Shown: positions 45,351 through 54,354 of the stretch, in pieces
How the letters are laid out: each line of letters opens with the position of its first letter
How positions within the stretch are numbered: the first letter of the stretch is position 1
DNA from: Fimbriiglobus ruber
Lineage (GTDB): Bacteria > Planctomycetota > Planctomycetia > Gemmatales > Gemmataceae
Assembly (NCBI RefSeq): GCF_002197845.1
Contig: NZ_NIDE01000005.1
Coordinates: forward strand, 248,001-312,000
DNA length: 64,000 bases
Reading direction: 5' to 3'
Program-made: the position numbers and the translations under genes
The notes under the pieces: generated by a model
The model's database searches: none
What the model saw: only the letters and a program-made list of their open reading frames with translations
Told to the model about the DNA's origin: nothing

Positions 45351-46719
45351 GGTATCCGCCGCTCCCGCCACTTCCGCCGCTTCCGCCGCTCACGTCCGGG
45401 TGCATCGTCCGCTCTTCGGAGCCCGCCGCCGGCGCCGACGTATGCGTGGCGGATGTGGTCGCGGACGAATCGGTCCCACTCGCCGACGTGGTCGTCGACG
45501 TGGCCCCACCGGAAGACGTCCCCCCGGAGGACGACGGCGCACCCGACGCGACGGACTCGGACGCCCCACTCCCACCCCCGGACGTGGCCCCGCCGCCCGA
45601 CGGCGATGGGGTGCCGGTCGACCCGCCCGACGGCGACGTGGTGCCGGTCGACCCACCCGACGGCGACGTGGTGCCGGTCGACCCACCCGACGGCGACGTG
45701 GTACTGGCCGGGCCGCCCGACGCACCCGGGCTGGAATTAGCGGACGGGAGTGTCGAGACCGCCCCGGAGGTCGTCCCGCCCGGGGCGGACGGCCCCCCGG
45801 CCGTCGATGTGCCCGGGGGGGCGTTCGGAGACGCGATCGCGTTCCCACCCGCGGGCGTGGGGACGGACGGGACGCTCGGCACCTGGACGGTCGACGGCCA
45901 CAGGTTGGACCCCAGGCTCGGCTCGGACGGGAGTTGGGGCTTGGTCAGGGACGGGGTGGGGACGGTGCCGGGACTGGAACCGCCCGACGAGGAGGTCGCA
46001 CCGCCCGACGGGGTGGCGGCCCCGCCGCTCGGAGTCGCCGCCGCGGTCCCCCCGAGCGGCGGGGGAAAACCTGCCGCCCCCGACGGGCCGGGGGCGCCCG
46101 AACCGCCCCCGGCCGCCCCGTTCGCGCCCGCGAACGAGACCGGTTGGATCGTGCCCGCGTCCCCCGCCGAGCCGCCACCGGCCGGCCCGGCCAGTGCCGC
46201 GGGCGCCCCGGCCGTCCGCGACCACGGACTGGTTCCGAAGCGGGACCAGAATTCCGACACCGGATCCTGCCCCGCGGCCGGGGACGGCGCGGCGTCCGCG
46301 GGTTGCGGGAGCGCCCGGGGACCGGCCGGTGGGGGGGATTCGAGGCCGAAGGGGTCGAGACCGCCCGCCTGGGGTTTGCGGTCGACGGCGGCCGGCCCCG
46401 CGGCCGACGACGACGACGAGACCGGGTCGGCCGCGGGCGGCGTTCCGGCCGCCGGGAACACGGCGGCCAGGCCGAACAGCCGGGCCAGCGGGTCGACCGC
46501 CGCGGCGGCCATCCCGGACAGCACGCTGCCGAGTTGCTCGCGGGCTTCCAGGGGCTCGGCCCGGAGCCCCTTCACCGCCACCCGGGGGGCCGGGCCGGTC
46601 GCGTACGGCCGCCCGGCCAGCCCCCGCAACACCACGCGCATCGGACGGAGCAGGAGCCAGCGGTAGAACCGTTTCACGCACACACCCGGGCGGTGAGAGT
46701 ATGTCGGTCGTGAGGGCAT
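42334..46719 (-). CDS. Giant stalk protein, N-terminal part
   Basis: This is the 5' part of the giant gene. It starts at ATG 46719 or, perhaps better, at GTG 46677 (VKRFYRWLLLRPMRVVLRGL). The segment LRAEPLEAREQLGS is the PLEAR/LEPLE-type N-terminal motif seen in large exported planctomycete proteins. About 350 residues of Ala/Pro/Gly/Ser-rich low complexity follow, then SGGSGGSGGYPTVWITG opens the Calx-beta array. The frame is lost near 44855 (one C short) and continues in the neighbouring frame (43386-44933), returning near 43394. The gene begins 97 bases after the GT4 gene on the same strand. Confidence 0.75.
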   Translation of the reverse strand: MPSRPTYSHRPGVCVKRFYRWLLLRPMRVVLRGLAGRPYATGPAPRVAVKGLRAEPLEAREQLGSVLSGMAAAAVDPLARLFGLAAVFPAAGTPPAADPVSSSSSAAGPAAVDRKPQAGGLDPFGLESPPPAGPRALPQPADAAPSPAAGQDPVSEFWSRFGTSPWSRTAGAPAALAGPAGGGSAGDAGTIQPVSFAGANGAAGGGSGAPGPSGAAGFPPPLGGTAAATPSGGAATPSGGATSSSGGSSPGTVPTPSLTKPQLPSEPSLGSNLWPSTVQVPSVPSVPTPAGGNAIASPNAPPGTSTAGGPSAPGGTTSGAVSTLPSANSSPGASGGPASTTSPSGGSTGTTSPSGGSTGTTSPSGGSTGTPSPSGGGATSGGGSGASESVASGAPSSSGGTSSGGATSTTTSASGTDSSATTSATHTSAPAAGSEERTMHPDVSGGSGGSGGSGGYPTVWITGDEDATVTDAEDSTDGYFTIHEDGSFSGLLVVTYAAPTGTAVYDTDYTAPASYGGSVTFTTADTVTEVSVVPRYYSGMGGTKTVVESLTATGTYEVSGGAATVAIDEGSSGGSGGSPTVWITGGEDATVHESSGATESYFTIHESGSFSGPLVVTYAAPTVGGVRHGLHSPGLVRRVGDVHGRRHDHRSRRRPRVRGGGDEDGRREPDRDRDVHGEWGGGHRVDRRSPPGDGVDHGHRERRRVQPDRAVRRVLRRQPVVGRGRPDGDVQRADRDGGRGDQLLDPVGGRREHRIHPRGVVRRHHRGPAGRRGHRHPQDGHRVAQRGVPVGERRAGHGDDHRDGRRDRRRVDYGRRGRGRVRSVRDDRRVLHHPPHVGGRVGIPPGRELRGAPRVGDVRRRLLVPVPVRGGRGDLHPRGHQHHPPRHPDRQRHRPRPPDGRRIPDRRGAVLLDRGRADGDGHDHPGARGRVGHGRRGRRQVRAGRAGRRVLHVPPVVHVRGARGGVRAADRDGRSRDQLLEPARGHPDGHVRRRPGDGHRRPDPDRRRAGGRQPDGRRGDRLGPPLHRRSGRVVGHRDDPRGADHGLDHGRRGRGQVRAGRAVRRVLHGPPVGRVGDDRGGVRAADRVGGRRGQLLEPGRRHPDGHVHPGVTAVEVTVGPIDDGRADGNQTVIEALTGLSSDQRYTISGPAATDTIQEIPATVWISAAGNATKFGPTGPADGYFTITRSYTYGSLAVAYGPPGGTATPGTNYSSPLGGTQTVTFAPGVATETLTLIPTDDNQADGNQSVVEAIAGMTPNQRYTVSGGAVTDTIQEIPATAWISATGNATKFGPTGPADGSFTIYRSYSSGTMAVAYGPPGGTATPGTNYSSPLGGTQTVVFTPGVTAIEVTLAPIDDNQADGNQTVIEALTGLSSNQRYVTSGTAATDTIQEIPATAWITADQNATKFGPAGPSTGSFTIHRSYGSGTMAVAYGPPGGTAVPGPTTRARSGAPRRSRSPRA
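45592..45720 (-). repeat. Four tandem 30 bp units in the N-terminal linker
   Basis: Four 30 bp units encode SPSGGSTGTT repeats (with variant GTP) in the low-complexity region of the giant protein. Unit number could vary by slippage. Confidence 0.8.
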
Positions 46720-46816
46720 TGACGGGGAGATTGTCGCTAACCAATTTGACCGCGCCTAGCCCCAGTCGTGCATTTTGTGCGATATTTTCGGCAAATAGAG
46801 AATTACGATATCACGG

Positions 46817-48028
46817 CTATTGACACGTGGCCCCCGGCCGCGCGTCCCGCCGGACCGCCCCCCCGCACCCGCGGAGGAATTCCTCCCAGCGGTCGATGAC
46901 GGCGACCGGATCCCACACCCGGGCGGCGGCCCCGACCCCGGCGGCCACCCCGCCCGGGTCGTCCCACAGTCGCGCCACCGCCGCGACCCACGGCCCGACC
47001 TCTGGTTCACTCGGCGGGCGGCGGGTGTCGGTCGTGATCTCCGCCGGGATCGGGAGAATCGCGCCCCCCCGCCCGACCGTCTCGGGCAGCGCCCCCCGGT
47101 CCGACGCCACGACCGGGATCCCCGCCAGCACCGCCTCCGCGGCCACCCGCCCGAACGATTCCTCGCACACCGACGGCATCACCACCACCCGGCTGGCCCG
47201 GTAAAACTGCCGCGGGTCCGGGGTGTTCGCCATCCGGTGGACCGTCCGGACGTCCCGGAGGTCGACCCCGCACCGGGCGAGCCAGTCGACCCGCCCGCGG
47301 GCCTCGACGACCAGGACCGGGATGTCCGGGCGGACCCGGGCCAGCACCGCGGCCACCCGGGCGAACCAGAAGACGCCCTTCGCGGGTTCCGGGTTGACGA
47401 ACGTCACGTACCGCCCGACGGCCCCGCCCGCCGCCGGGATGCGGTCCCGACTGAGGACCGGCGGAAGGGCGACGCACGCCAGGCCCAGGGTCGCCCAGTA
47501 CCGGTCGCGCGCGAACCCGGACGGGACGACGACCGCGTCGTAGTCCCAGAAAAAGGCGGGGTCCGTGTACGCGAAATTATGCAGCCAGAACACGGCCCGG
47601 GCGCCGGCCGCGCGGGCCGCGGGGGCGACAGCCCGGGATGCCGGGTCGCCGCCGTACGTCAGCACGACGTCGGGCCGGAATTGCCGGACGACCCGGCCCA
47701 GCACGTCGGCGAACGCCGCGGTCGCCGACGGGCCCGGGGGACCGCTCCCGGCCGGCGGGTCCGGGGCCACGACGGTGACCGGGTATCCGCCGGCCGCGAA
47801 GTTGTAGACGGAGAAGGTCGTCCGCCCGACCCGCCCGGGGACGCACACAACCCCGGGCTGCCCGCGGAGGACGTCGCCGACCGGGGGCCCGGCCGGGTCG
47901 TCGCGGTGGGGGCCGGATACGACGCCGCACGCCCACCCGCGGGCGGTCAGCGCCTCGAACAGGTCGCGGGTACACAGGGCGGCCCCGCTCGCCGAGTCGA
48001 GGTGGTAGTGGTACGACGCGAACAACAC
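46817..48028 (-). CDS. GT4 family glycosyltransferase
   Basis: This 403-residue protein has a two-lobed GT-B pattern: an N-terminal LFASYHYHLDSASGAALC and a C-terminal nucleotide-sugar site PSVCEESFGRVAAEAVLAG followed by PVVASDRGALPE (the E-x7-E motif of GT4). It probably transfers a sugar from a nucleotide donor in the cytosol. The start (GTG 48028) lies inside the upstream GT2-FkbM frame. One added C in the CCCCC run near 48067 would fuse both into a single protein reading VARPPAVGTRADDRPRVLFA. It ends 97 bases before the giant gene. Confidence 0.85.
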   Translation of the reverse strand: MLFASYHYHLDSASGAALCTRDLFEALTARGWACGVVSGPHRDDPAGPPVGDVLRGQPGVVCVPGRVGRTTFSVYNFAAGGYPVTVVAPDPPAGSGPPGPSATAAFADVLGRVVRQFRPDVVLTYGGDPASRAVAPAARAAGARAVFWLHNFAYTDPAFFWDYDAVVVPSGFARDRYWATLGLACVALPPVLSRDRIPAAGGAVGRYVTFVNPEPAKGVFWFARVAAVLARVRPDIPVLVVEARGRVDWLARCGVDLRDVRTVHRMANTPDPRQFYRASRVVVMPSVCEESFGRVAAEAVLAGIPVVASDRGALPETVGRGGAILPIPAEITTDTRRPPSEPEVGPWVAAVARLWDDPGGVAAGVGAAARVWDPVAVIDRWEEFLRGCGGAVRRDARPGATCQ

Positions 48029-49530
48029 CCGCGGGCGGTCGTCCGCCCGGGTGCCGACCGCCGGGGGCGGGCGACCGGCGCCGGCGGGGGGAGCGGCTGG
48101 ACCGCGCTTTCCATCCCCGCCGACGAGGACGCCACACCGTGCGCCGGGGCGGGGGCCATCAAGTCGGACCGGACGTACGTGACGAGTCCGGGCCCGGACT
48201 CGCGGACCCGCGTCCCGAACAACTCGTGGCCCGGGAGTGCGGCCCCGATCCGGCTACGGTCAGCGGGCGTGCGGAATTCGGCCACCACGACCCGCGCGGC
48301 CCGGGCCCGCGGGCCGAGGACGCCGAGGACGTCGACCTCGCACCCGAGGGCGTCGACCTTCAGGACGTCGACCTCCCCGAGCCCCAACTCGTCCCACGCG
48401 ACCGCCGCGTCCCGCACCCGGACGCGGGTGCGACCGACCGCGGGGGGTACCGGGGCTTCGCCGACCGCGGTCGCCCCGGGCGCGTGCGGGTGAAGGAACA
48501 GGTCGACCTCGCCGTCCGCGCGGGCGAGCCCGAACGGGTACGAGACGACCCCCGGGAACGGGCGCACGTTCCCGGCCAGCAGGGCGAACTGCGACGGGTC
48601 CGGCTCGAAGCAGTGGACCACCGCCGCGGAATCGTAATGCAGTTTGAAATACACGGCGAACAACCCGGCGCTCGCCCCGACGTCCGCCACGACCGCGGAC
48701 GGCCGCAGGCACCAGCGTGGGATGCCTCCGAACGCGTGCCCGTCGAACACCTCCCCGACGAGCCACGCGTCCCCGTCCCCGTCCGGAACCCGCACGGGGT
48801 ACGTCGTCCCGCCGACCCCGACCCGCTCCGGGCGGCCCGGAACGGGCGGCCCGGCGGGACCCGGCGGGCGGGTGCGCGAGAAGCTGTCCGCCCGGACGTG
48901 GTACCGCCCGCTCGCCGCGGGCACGAACAGGAACACGGCCCCGGCCCGCGCGAACCGCTGCCACAGGTCGCCGTCCTCGTCGTCCCCCCGGAACCGCCCC
49001 AGGTCCTCGTCGAACCCCCCGACCCGGTCGAGCAAGCGGCGGTGGTGGACCACCCCCAGGGGAGTCGTGATGGTCTCGGCGAGCATCCGGTCGAATTTGG
49101 CCGCCGGGTCGTACGTGACGACCGTCCCGAATGCCGGACTGCCGGGCATGTCGTCGACCAGGTCGTACCGGAACACCAGCACCTCGCCCTTCGCCCGCCA
49201 GTCCCACGCCCGGGCCAGGTGGTCGGGGTAGAATTCGTCGTCCTGGTCGAGGTACGCCACCAACTCCCCCCGGGCGTTCGCCAGGGCGGTGTTCCGGGCG
49301 GCCGACTGGCCGAGGTTGGCCGGGTGCCGGAACACGCGGACGCGGGCGTCCGCGGCCGCCGCCCGGGCGAGGAGGCTGCCACTCTCGTCGGCCGAATGAT
49401 CGTCGACGGCGAGTAACTCCCACCCGGGCAGCGTCTGGTGGCGGACGGACTCAATGGCCCGCTCGAGGAACCGGGCGCCGTTGAACACCGGCATGACGAC
49501 GGACACCTGCGGCGGGGCGGGGGGCGACAT
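47947..49530 (-). CDS. GT2 glycosyltransferase fused to FkbM methyltransferase
   Basis: This is a 527-residue protein. Residues 8-230 are a GT2 domain: VSVVMPVFNGARFLERAIES, AVDDHSADESG and the metal site YLDQDDEFYPDH. Residues about 285-445 are FkbM-like: VVADVGASAGLFAVYF, HCFEPDPSQFALLAGNV and VDVLKVDALGCEVDVL. The last 50 or so codons are Arg/Thr-rich and unnatural, which supports a lost base and a true continuation into the GT4 domain downstream. The combined job would be building and methylating a glycan. Confidence 0.85.
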   Translation of the reverse strand: MSPPAPPQVSVVMPVFNGARFLERAIESVRHQTLPGWELLAVDDHSADESGSLLARAAAADARVRVFRHPANLGQSAARNTALANARGELVAYLDQDDEFYPDHLARAWDWRAKGEVLVFRYDLVDDMPGSPAFGTVVTYDPAAKFDRMLAETITTPLGVVHHRRLLDRVGGFDEDLGRFRGDDEDGDLWQRFARAGAVFLFVPAASGRYHVRADSFSRTRPPGPAGPPVPGRPERVGVGGTTYPVRVPDGDGDAWLVGEVFDGHAFGGIPRWCLRPSAVVADVGASAGLFAVYFKLHYDSAAVVHCFEPDPSQFALLAGNVRPFPGVVSYPFGLARADGEVDLFLHPHAPGATAVGEAPVPPAVGRTRVRVRDAAVAWDELGLGEVDVLKVDALGCEVDVLGVLGPRARAARVVVAEFRTPADRSRIGAALPGHELFGTRVRESGPGLVTYVRSDLMAPAPAHGVASSSAGMESAVQPLPPPAPVARPRRSAPGRTTARGCCSRRTTTTSTRRAGPPCVPATCSRR

Positions 49531-49839
49531 GTGCGACAGCCTTTCCGGTCGACCTGGGGAACCGAGGGCGGGCGGCGCGCGAATCCCGATCCGGGCCTGT
49601 CCCGCGCGCCACGCCCGGGCATTCTACCCGGGGCGGCCGCCGGATCGAAGCCCCGGTCGGTATGGACTTCGCCGCGGCGAATCGTTCTATCGGTTGCGTA
49701 CGGGTCCGCGTTATTGGTCAAAATTTCCCGTATCGCATCTTGCGGTGGGTCGTGCGACAACGGATGATTGGGGCCACCGGCGCGCCCGCCCGAGACCGGG
49801 TGCGCGGCCGCCTCCGGCCCGAGACCCCCGGACCTGCCC

Positions 49840-51981
49840 ATGATTTCGATCGCCGCCCCGCCCGCCGCCCGCAACGGCACCCACGCCCCCCCCGACGCCG
49901 TGGCCGACCTGCTTGCCCGGGCTCGGGCCGGGGCCACCGGGGACGCCCACCTGTTCGCCCTCTTCGCGGAACTCGCCCGCGAGTTCGACCGGCCCGACCT
50001 GCGGTCCGAGTTCCTGGCCCGCGCCGGCGGGGACCCGACGCCACCCCGCCCCGCGGCCAAGGTCACCGACGACCACCAGTCGGCCGCGGCCGCGGCCGCC
50101 GCCCGCGGCGGCCGGCTCATCCGGGCCAACCAGCTGGCCGAGGCCGAGGCCGCGTTCCGGGAGTCGGTTCGCCTCGACCCGACCGTCGCGACCGCCCACT
50201 GCGACCTCGGCGTCGTCCTCGGCCGCCTCGGCCGCCCGGCCGAAGCCGAGGCCGCGTTCCAGGTCGCCGTCCGCCTCGACCCGACCGGGGCGACCGGGTA
50301 CGCCAACCTGGGGAGTGCGTGCCTCGACCAGAAGAAGTTCGTCGAGGCCGAGGCCGCCTTCCGACAGGGCGTACACCTGAAACCGACCGACGCGAACGCC
50401 CACTACCTCGTGGGAACCGCGCTCGAGGCCCGGGGCCAATCCGGCCCGGCCGAGGCCGCTTACCGGGACGCCCTCCGGCACGACCCGACCCTGGCCGACG
50501 CCCACTTCCGACTCGGCGAGCTGCTGGCCCGCGCCCGCCGCCTGCCCGAGGCCGAGACCGCCTTCCGGGAAGCCGTCCTCCGGAAACCCAAGCACGCCCG
50601 GGCGTGGGGCGGGCTCGGACAGGTCCTGGAGAACCAGAACCGCCCGGCCGAGGCCGAGCCGTTCTGCCGGGAGGCCGTCCGCCTCGGGCCGAAACTCCCC
50701 GAGGCCCACAACAACCTGGGCGTGGTCCTCGCGGCCCTCACCCGCCCGGCCGAGGCCGAGGCGTGCTACCGGGAAGCCGTCCGCCTGCGGCCGACGTTCG
50801 CGTCCGCCCACAGCAACCTCGGGAACGCCCTCCGCGTCCAGGGCCGCCTGGCCGACGCCGAGGCCGCCCTGCGGGAGGCCGTCCGCTTGCGGCCGAAGGC
50901 GTCCGAGGCCCACAACAACCTGGGCATCGTCCTCGTCCAGGGCGGGCGGACGGACGAGGGCGTGCGGGAGTACGACGAGGCCATCCGGCTCCGCCCGGAC
51001 TACCCCGAGGCCCACCTGAACCGGGCCCTCGTGCTGCTCGCCGACGGGGACTTCGCCCGCGGGTGGCCGGACTACGAGTGGCGGTGGAAGATGCGGCACA
51101 TCACCCCGCCGGCCCACCCGGGACCGCGGTGGGACGGCGGGCCGCTCGACGGGAAAACGATCCTCGTGTACGCCGAACAGGGGTTGGGCGACACCCTCCA
51201 CTTCATCCGGTACGCGTCCCTCGTCAAGGCCCGGGGCGGGACCGTTGTCGTCGAGTGCCCGCCGCCCCTCGCCGCCCTCGTCGCCACGTGCCCCGGGGTC
51301 GATCGGGTGGTCCCGACCGGCACCCCCCTCCCGCCGTTCGACACCCACATCTCCCTCCTCAGCATTCCGGGCCTCGTCGGCGTCCCGCCGGCCGCCCAGC
51401 CCGCCCCCGCGCCGTACTTCCGGCCGCCCCCCGACCGGGTCGCCCACTGGCGGGACGAGTTGAACGCCGTGGCCGGGTTCCGGGTCGGGATCGCCTGGCA
51501 GGGGAGCAAATCCCACCGCGGCGACCGCCAGCGGTCGGTCCCCCTGACCCGGTTCGCGGACCTAGCGGGTGTTCCGGGCGTCCGCCTGTGCAGCCTCCAA
51601 AAGGGCGACGGGGCCGACCAACTGACGGCCGCCCCGCCGGCCGCGGGCATCCTCGACCTCGGCGCCCGGACCGCGGCCGGCATGGAAGACGTGGCCGCCG
51701 TTCTGTCGACCCTCGACCTCCTGGTGACCGTGGACACGGCCCTCGCCCACCTGGCCGGCGCGCTCGGCCGCCCGGTCTGGGTGGCCCTCCCGTTCGCGGC
51801 CGATTGGCGGTGGTTGCGGCACCGCCCCGACACCCCGTGGTACCCGTCCATGCGATTGTTCCGCCAACCGGCGGTCGGCGACTGGGACACCGTGTTCGAA
51901 CAGATGCGGGTCGAACTCGACACGGCCGTACGGGCCAAGGGGCCACCGTCCGAAGACCACTCACCGGCTCGTGATGGGTAA
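49840..51981 (+). CDS. TPR protein with GT9-like C-terminal domain
   Basis: This is a 713-residue protein from ATG 49840 (MISIAAPPAARNG); an upstream ATG at 49768 adds a Pro-rich, probably untranslated stretch. Residues about 75-405 hold ten or so TPR units (for example NQLAEAEAAFRESVRLDPTV, GRPAEAEAAFQVAVRLDPTG). The C-terminal 300 residues are GT9/heptosyltransferase-like: ILVYAEQGLGDTLHFIRYA and VTVDTALAHLAGALGRPVWV. The TPR-plus-glycosyltransferase order resembles O-GlcNAc-transferase-like proteins and is common in Planctomycetes. It is divergent from the GT2-FkbM/GT4 genes, so it may act in the same glycan pathway. Confidence 0.85.
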   Translation: MISIAAPPAARNGTHAPPDAVADLLARARAGATGDAHLFALFAELAREFDRPDLRSEFLARAGGDPTPPRPAAKVTDDHQSAAAAAAARGGRLIRANQLAEAEAAFRESVRLDPTVATAHCDLGVVLGRLGRPAEAEAAFQVAVRLDPTGATGYANLGSACLDQKKFVEAEAAFRQGVHLKPTDANAHYLVGTALEARGQSGPAEAAYRDALRHDPTLADAHFRLGELLARARRLPEAETAFREAVLRKPKHARAWGGLGQVLENQNRPAEAEPFCREAVRLGPKLPEAHNNLGVVLAALTRPAEAEACYREAVRLRPTFASAHSNLGNALRVQGRLADAEAALREAVRLRPKASEAHNNLGIVLVQGGRTDEGVREYDEAIRLRPDYPEAHLNRALVLLADGDFARGWPDYEWRWKMRHITPPAHPGPRWDGGPLDGKTILVYAEQGLGDTLHFIRYASLVKARGGTVVVECPPPLAALVATCPGVDRVVPTGTPLPPFDTHISLLSIPGLVGVPPAAQPAPAPYFRPPPDRVAHWRDELNAVAGFRVGIAWQGSKSHRGDRQRSVPLTRFADLAGVPGVRLCSLQKGDGADQLTAAPPAAGILDLGARTAAGMEDVAAVLSTLDLLVTVDTALAHLAGALGRPVWVALPFAADWRWLRHRPDTPWYPSMRLFRQPAVGDWDTVFEQMRVELDTAVRAKGPPSEDHSPARDG

Positions 51982-52187
51982 CGTCGTGGTCTGAGCGATC
52001 AGAATCCGTTCCGATCGCCGGATATCCAATTCTCAAGTTAACGCGCTATGCCCACCGAAGTGGCGTAGTCTCTTTGCGATTTGTATGCATTCAGGAAGAG
52101 AAAGATTACTTCTTCTCCCGCCTGCTCCCGGTGGGGTCCGGTTACTGTTCACCTCCGGAAGGACCCGCCGTACCCCTTCCCCCTAAA

Positions 52188-54052
52188 CCTTAAACAAGCG
52201 AGGGCGATTGCGATCACGATGTAGGCAATGTCGCTCTGGTAAATTGCATATCATCTCTGGCCCCACTCATGAGAGTGGGCTTCTTCATTGTTATATCTCC
52301 TTCAACAACCCGAGTATTCAGCCTCCGTTTCGCGCGATCGCTTTCGGCGCCGTTGCGGATCGGGACATCCAGATCCCGACTTCGGGTTGCCAGGCCTCAA
52401 CAGTTCAACGTCTCGACCAGTCGGAAGAAGACCCGTAAATGAGGGTTCCAACTCAACAGACGATAAACTAGCTTGCGGCCCGTCCGGAGAACCTGGCACG
52501 GCAGCCCGACGAATGCGTGGACGAAACTCCGGAACTCCAAACCCAACACCCACCGCTTCTCCTGACGATACTTGTCTCGCCAGCGGCCCGGCGGTTCCGG
52601 CAACGACAACGCCCACCACGCCTTCACGTTCCAGCCCAGTGCCGTCATCACCATGTACGCCCAGTTGCTTTCCAGCGTGTCCACCGGCGCCCGCAACGCC
52701 CGCACGCCGCTCTTCAACTGGGCGTGCAGGTTCTCCTGGTGGCACCGGTCGTTGGCCGAGAACACAATCGCGTCCGCCGACCACTCCCGCTCGTTGGTGA
52801 TGTAAAAGAAGTAACGCACGTCATCGAACAGCGCCGCCTCGCCTTTCGCCTTGGTGATGTTCTTGCGGATCACCACCATCCGGTACTTCTGGCGGCAGGC
52901 GGTGGGCCGATACTCGAACTCGGCGATGTCCTCCGAGTCCAAACGGAGCGTCTCGTACTCCCGCTCCGTCACGATCCTGGCCTTGACGTTTTCCGGCGTC
53001 CGCCGCGGTTGCGTGTTCACGTGGTAACGGGCGGGGCGGGTCAGCCGCCGCCACGCGTGGTCCGGGAGTTCCTCGGCTTTCCGCACCAGAGTGGGCACGG
53101 CATCGTAGCCGAAAAGGAACCGCGTCTTGTGGATGGCGTTCCAGCCATCCAGATACTGGGTCTGCGAGAAATCGGTGTCGCCCCGCAAGAGCACCGTGCG
53201 AAAACCGGCCTCGAGGCACAACACCAGCGAGCGGTTGACTTCCCGGGCCGCGCCCTCGTGCGACGGGCGATTCCCCGGACGATTCACGATGCTGAGGACC
53301 TCCCCGGTCTCGGCCAGCGAAACGACCAACGGGTGATAACCCCAGGTGCCGTCGTAGGCGATGTCCATTCCCTCCTTGCACTGACCGGTGGTCCCGACGA
53401 GGGTGCCATCCAGATCGATCGTCGCGCAGTCGAAGAACGACTCGGGTTGCTCGGCCCAGACGCGACGACGGACCTCGTTGATCGCGTCGATCAGCGTTTC
53501 GACATCGGACGCCAAGAAGCGGCGGCAGAAGTCGCCCGCGGTGGTGGGGTCGGGGATGCGTCGCGCGTCCAGGGCGTTGAGGAAGGTCTCGTCGTTGCGG
53601 AGGAGTTCGAGGTCTTGAAGGCAGGTGCCGCCGCAGAGCGGGTTGTAGGCGAGAGTGAGGACGTGATCGGATTCGTGATACGGGACGTGGAATTTGAGCA
53701 GATGAAGTTTTTGGCGATGGTCTTGGCGAGCCCGAATCGTTGACCCAGCGCATGGATGAGGCCGATGCCACCGCAGTGGATGGCCTGGGCTTTGTCGGAG
53801 ACCTCATAGTGGATGTTGCGGGCTTTGAGCACGGGCTCGGGGCTGAGCGGATTGCGCGTTTGATCGAGTCGGCGAGCGATGCGGGCCTTGCCTTTTTGGA
53901 ACCAGCGGCGGAAGATAGGTTTCACTTGAAATCCTTCGTGTTTTCCGGTGGTTGTGGACTCTGCAACCCTACAAACACCGGAAAACACGGGGGATTTCAA
54001 GCTTTTCGTTTTTCTCCAACGTCAATTTGCCAATGGCGACGCTTGGTTAAGG
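52188..54052 (-). mobile_element. IS1380 family element, copy C (1865 bp)
   Basis: Termini as in copies A and B. The flanks are CCTAAA (52182-52187) and ACTAGA (54053-54058), so there is no target duplication, unlike the other two copies. Confidence 0.9.
52397..53925 (-). pseudogene. IS1380 transposase, copy C, frameshifted
   Basis: The frame is intact for the C-terminal 372 codons. One T is missing near 53716 compared with copies A and B (TTTTTGGTCG reads TTTTTGGCG), which shifts the N-terminal part. The start would be the GTG at 53925 inside the hairpin. Confidence 0.88.
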
Positions 54053-54132
54053 ACTAGACAGTTCTCAACCTTGGTTCGACGCGGTCGTTTCGCTGACAGG
54101 CTCGCAGCGGGAAATGATTTGACGGGGCAATA

Positions 54133-54354
54133 GCCTACCGCTGTCACTATTGACAAATGGATTGTTCGTGATCCTTGCCGCAATTGCTGATAATACAAGC
54201 GGATGCGTCGAGAGTGTGGCGACTGGATTGGCATACGGTTTCGATCTGTCGGATGGGGCTTCGGCCCGTTCCGATCACCCATCCCTTCTGGATTCTGCTG
54301 AGATTTCCGCCGGTTAGGCGGTCCTGGGCTTTGTCAATAGTGACAGCGGTAGGC
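54133..54354. mobile_element. MITE-like element, 222 bp
   Basis: Perfect 25 bp terminal inverted repeats lie at 54133-54157 and 54330-54354 (outer end GCCTACCGCTGTCAC), flanked by AATA on both sides (54129-54132 and 54355-54358). There is no open frame with recognisable coding content inside. The size, repeats and duplicated AATA fit a non-autonomous miniature element. Confidence 0.7.
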
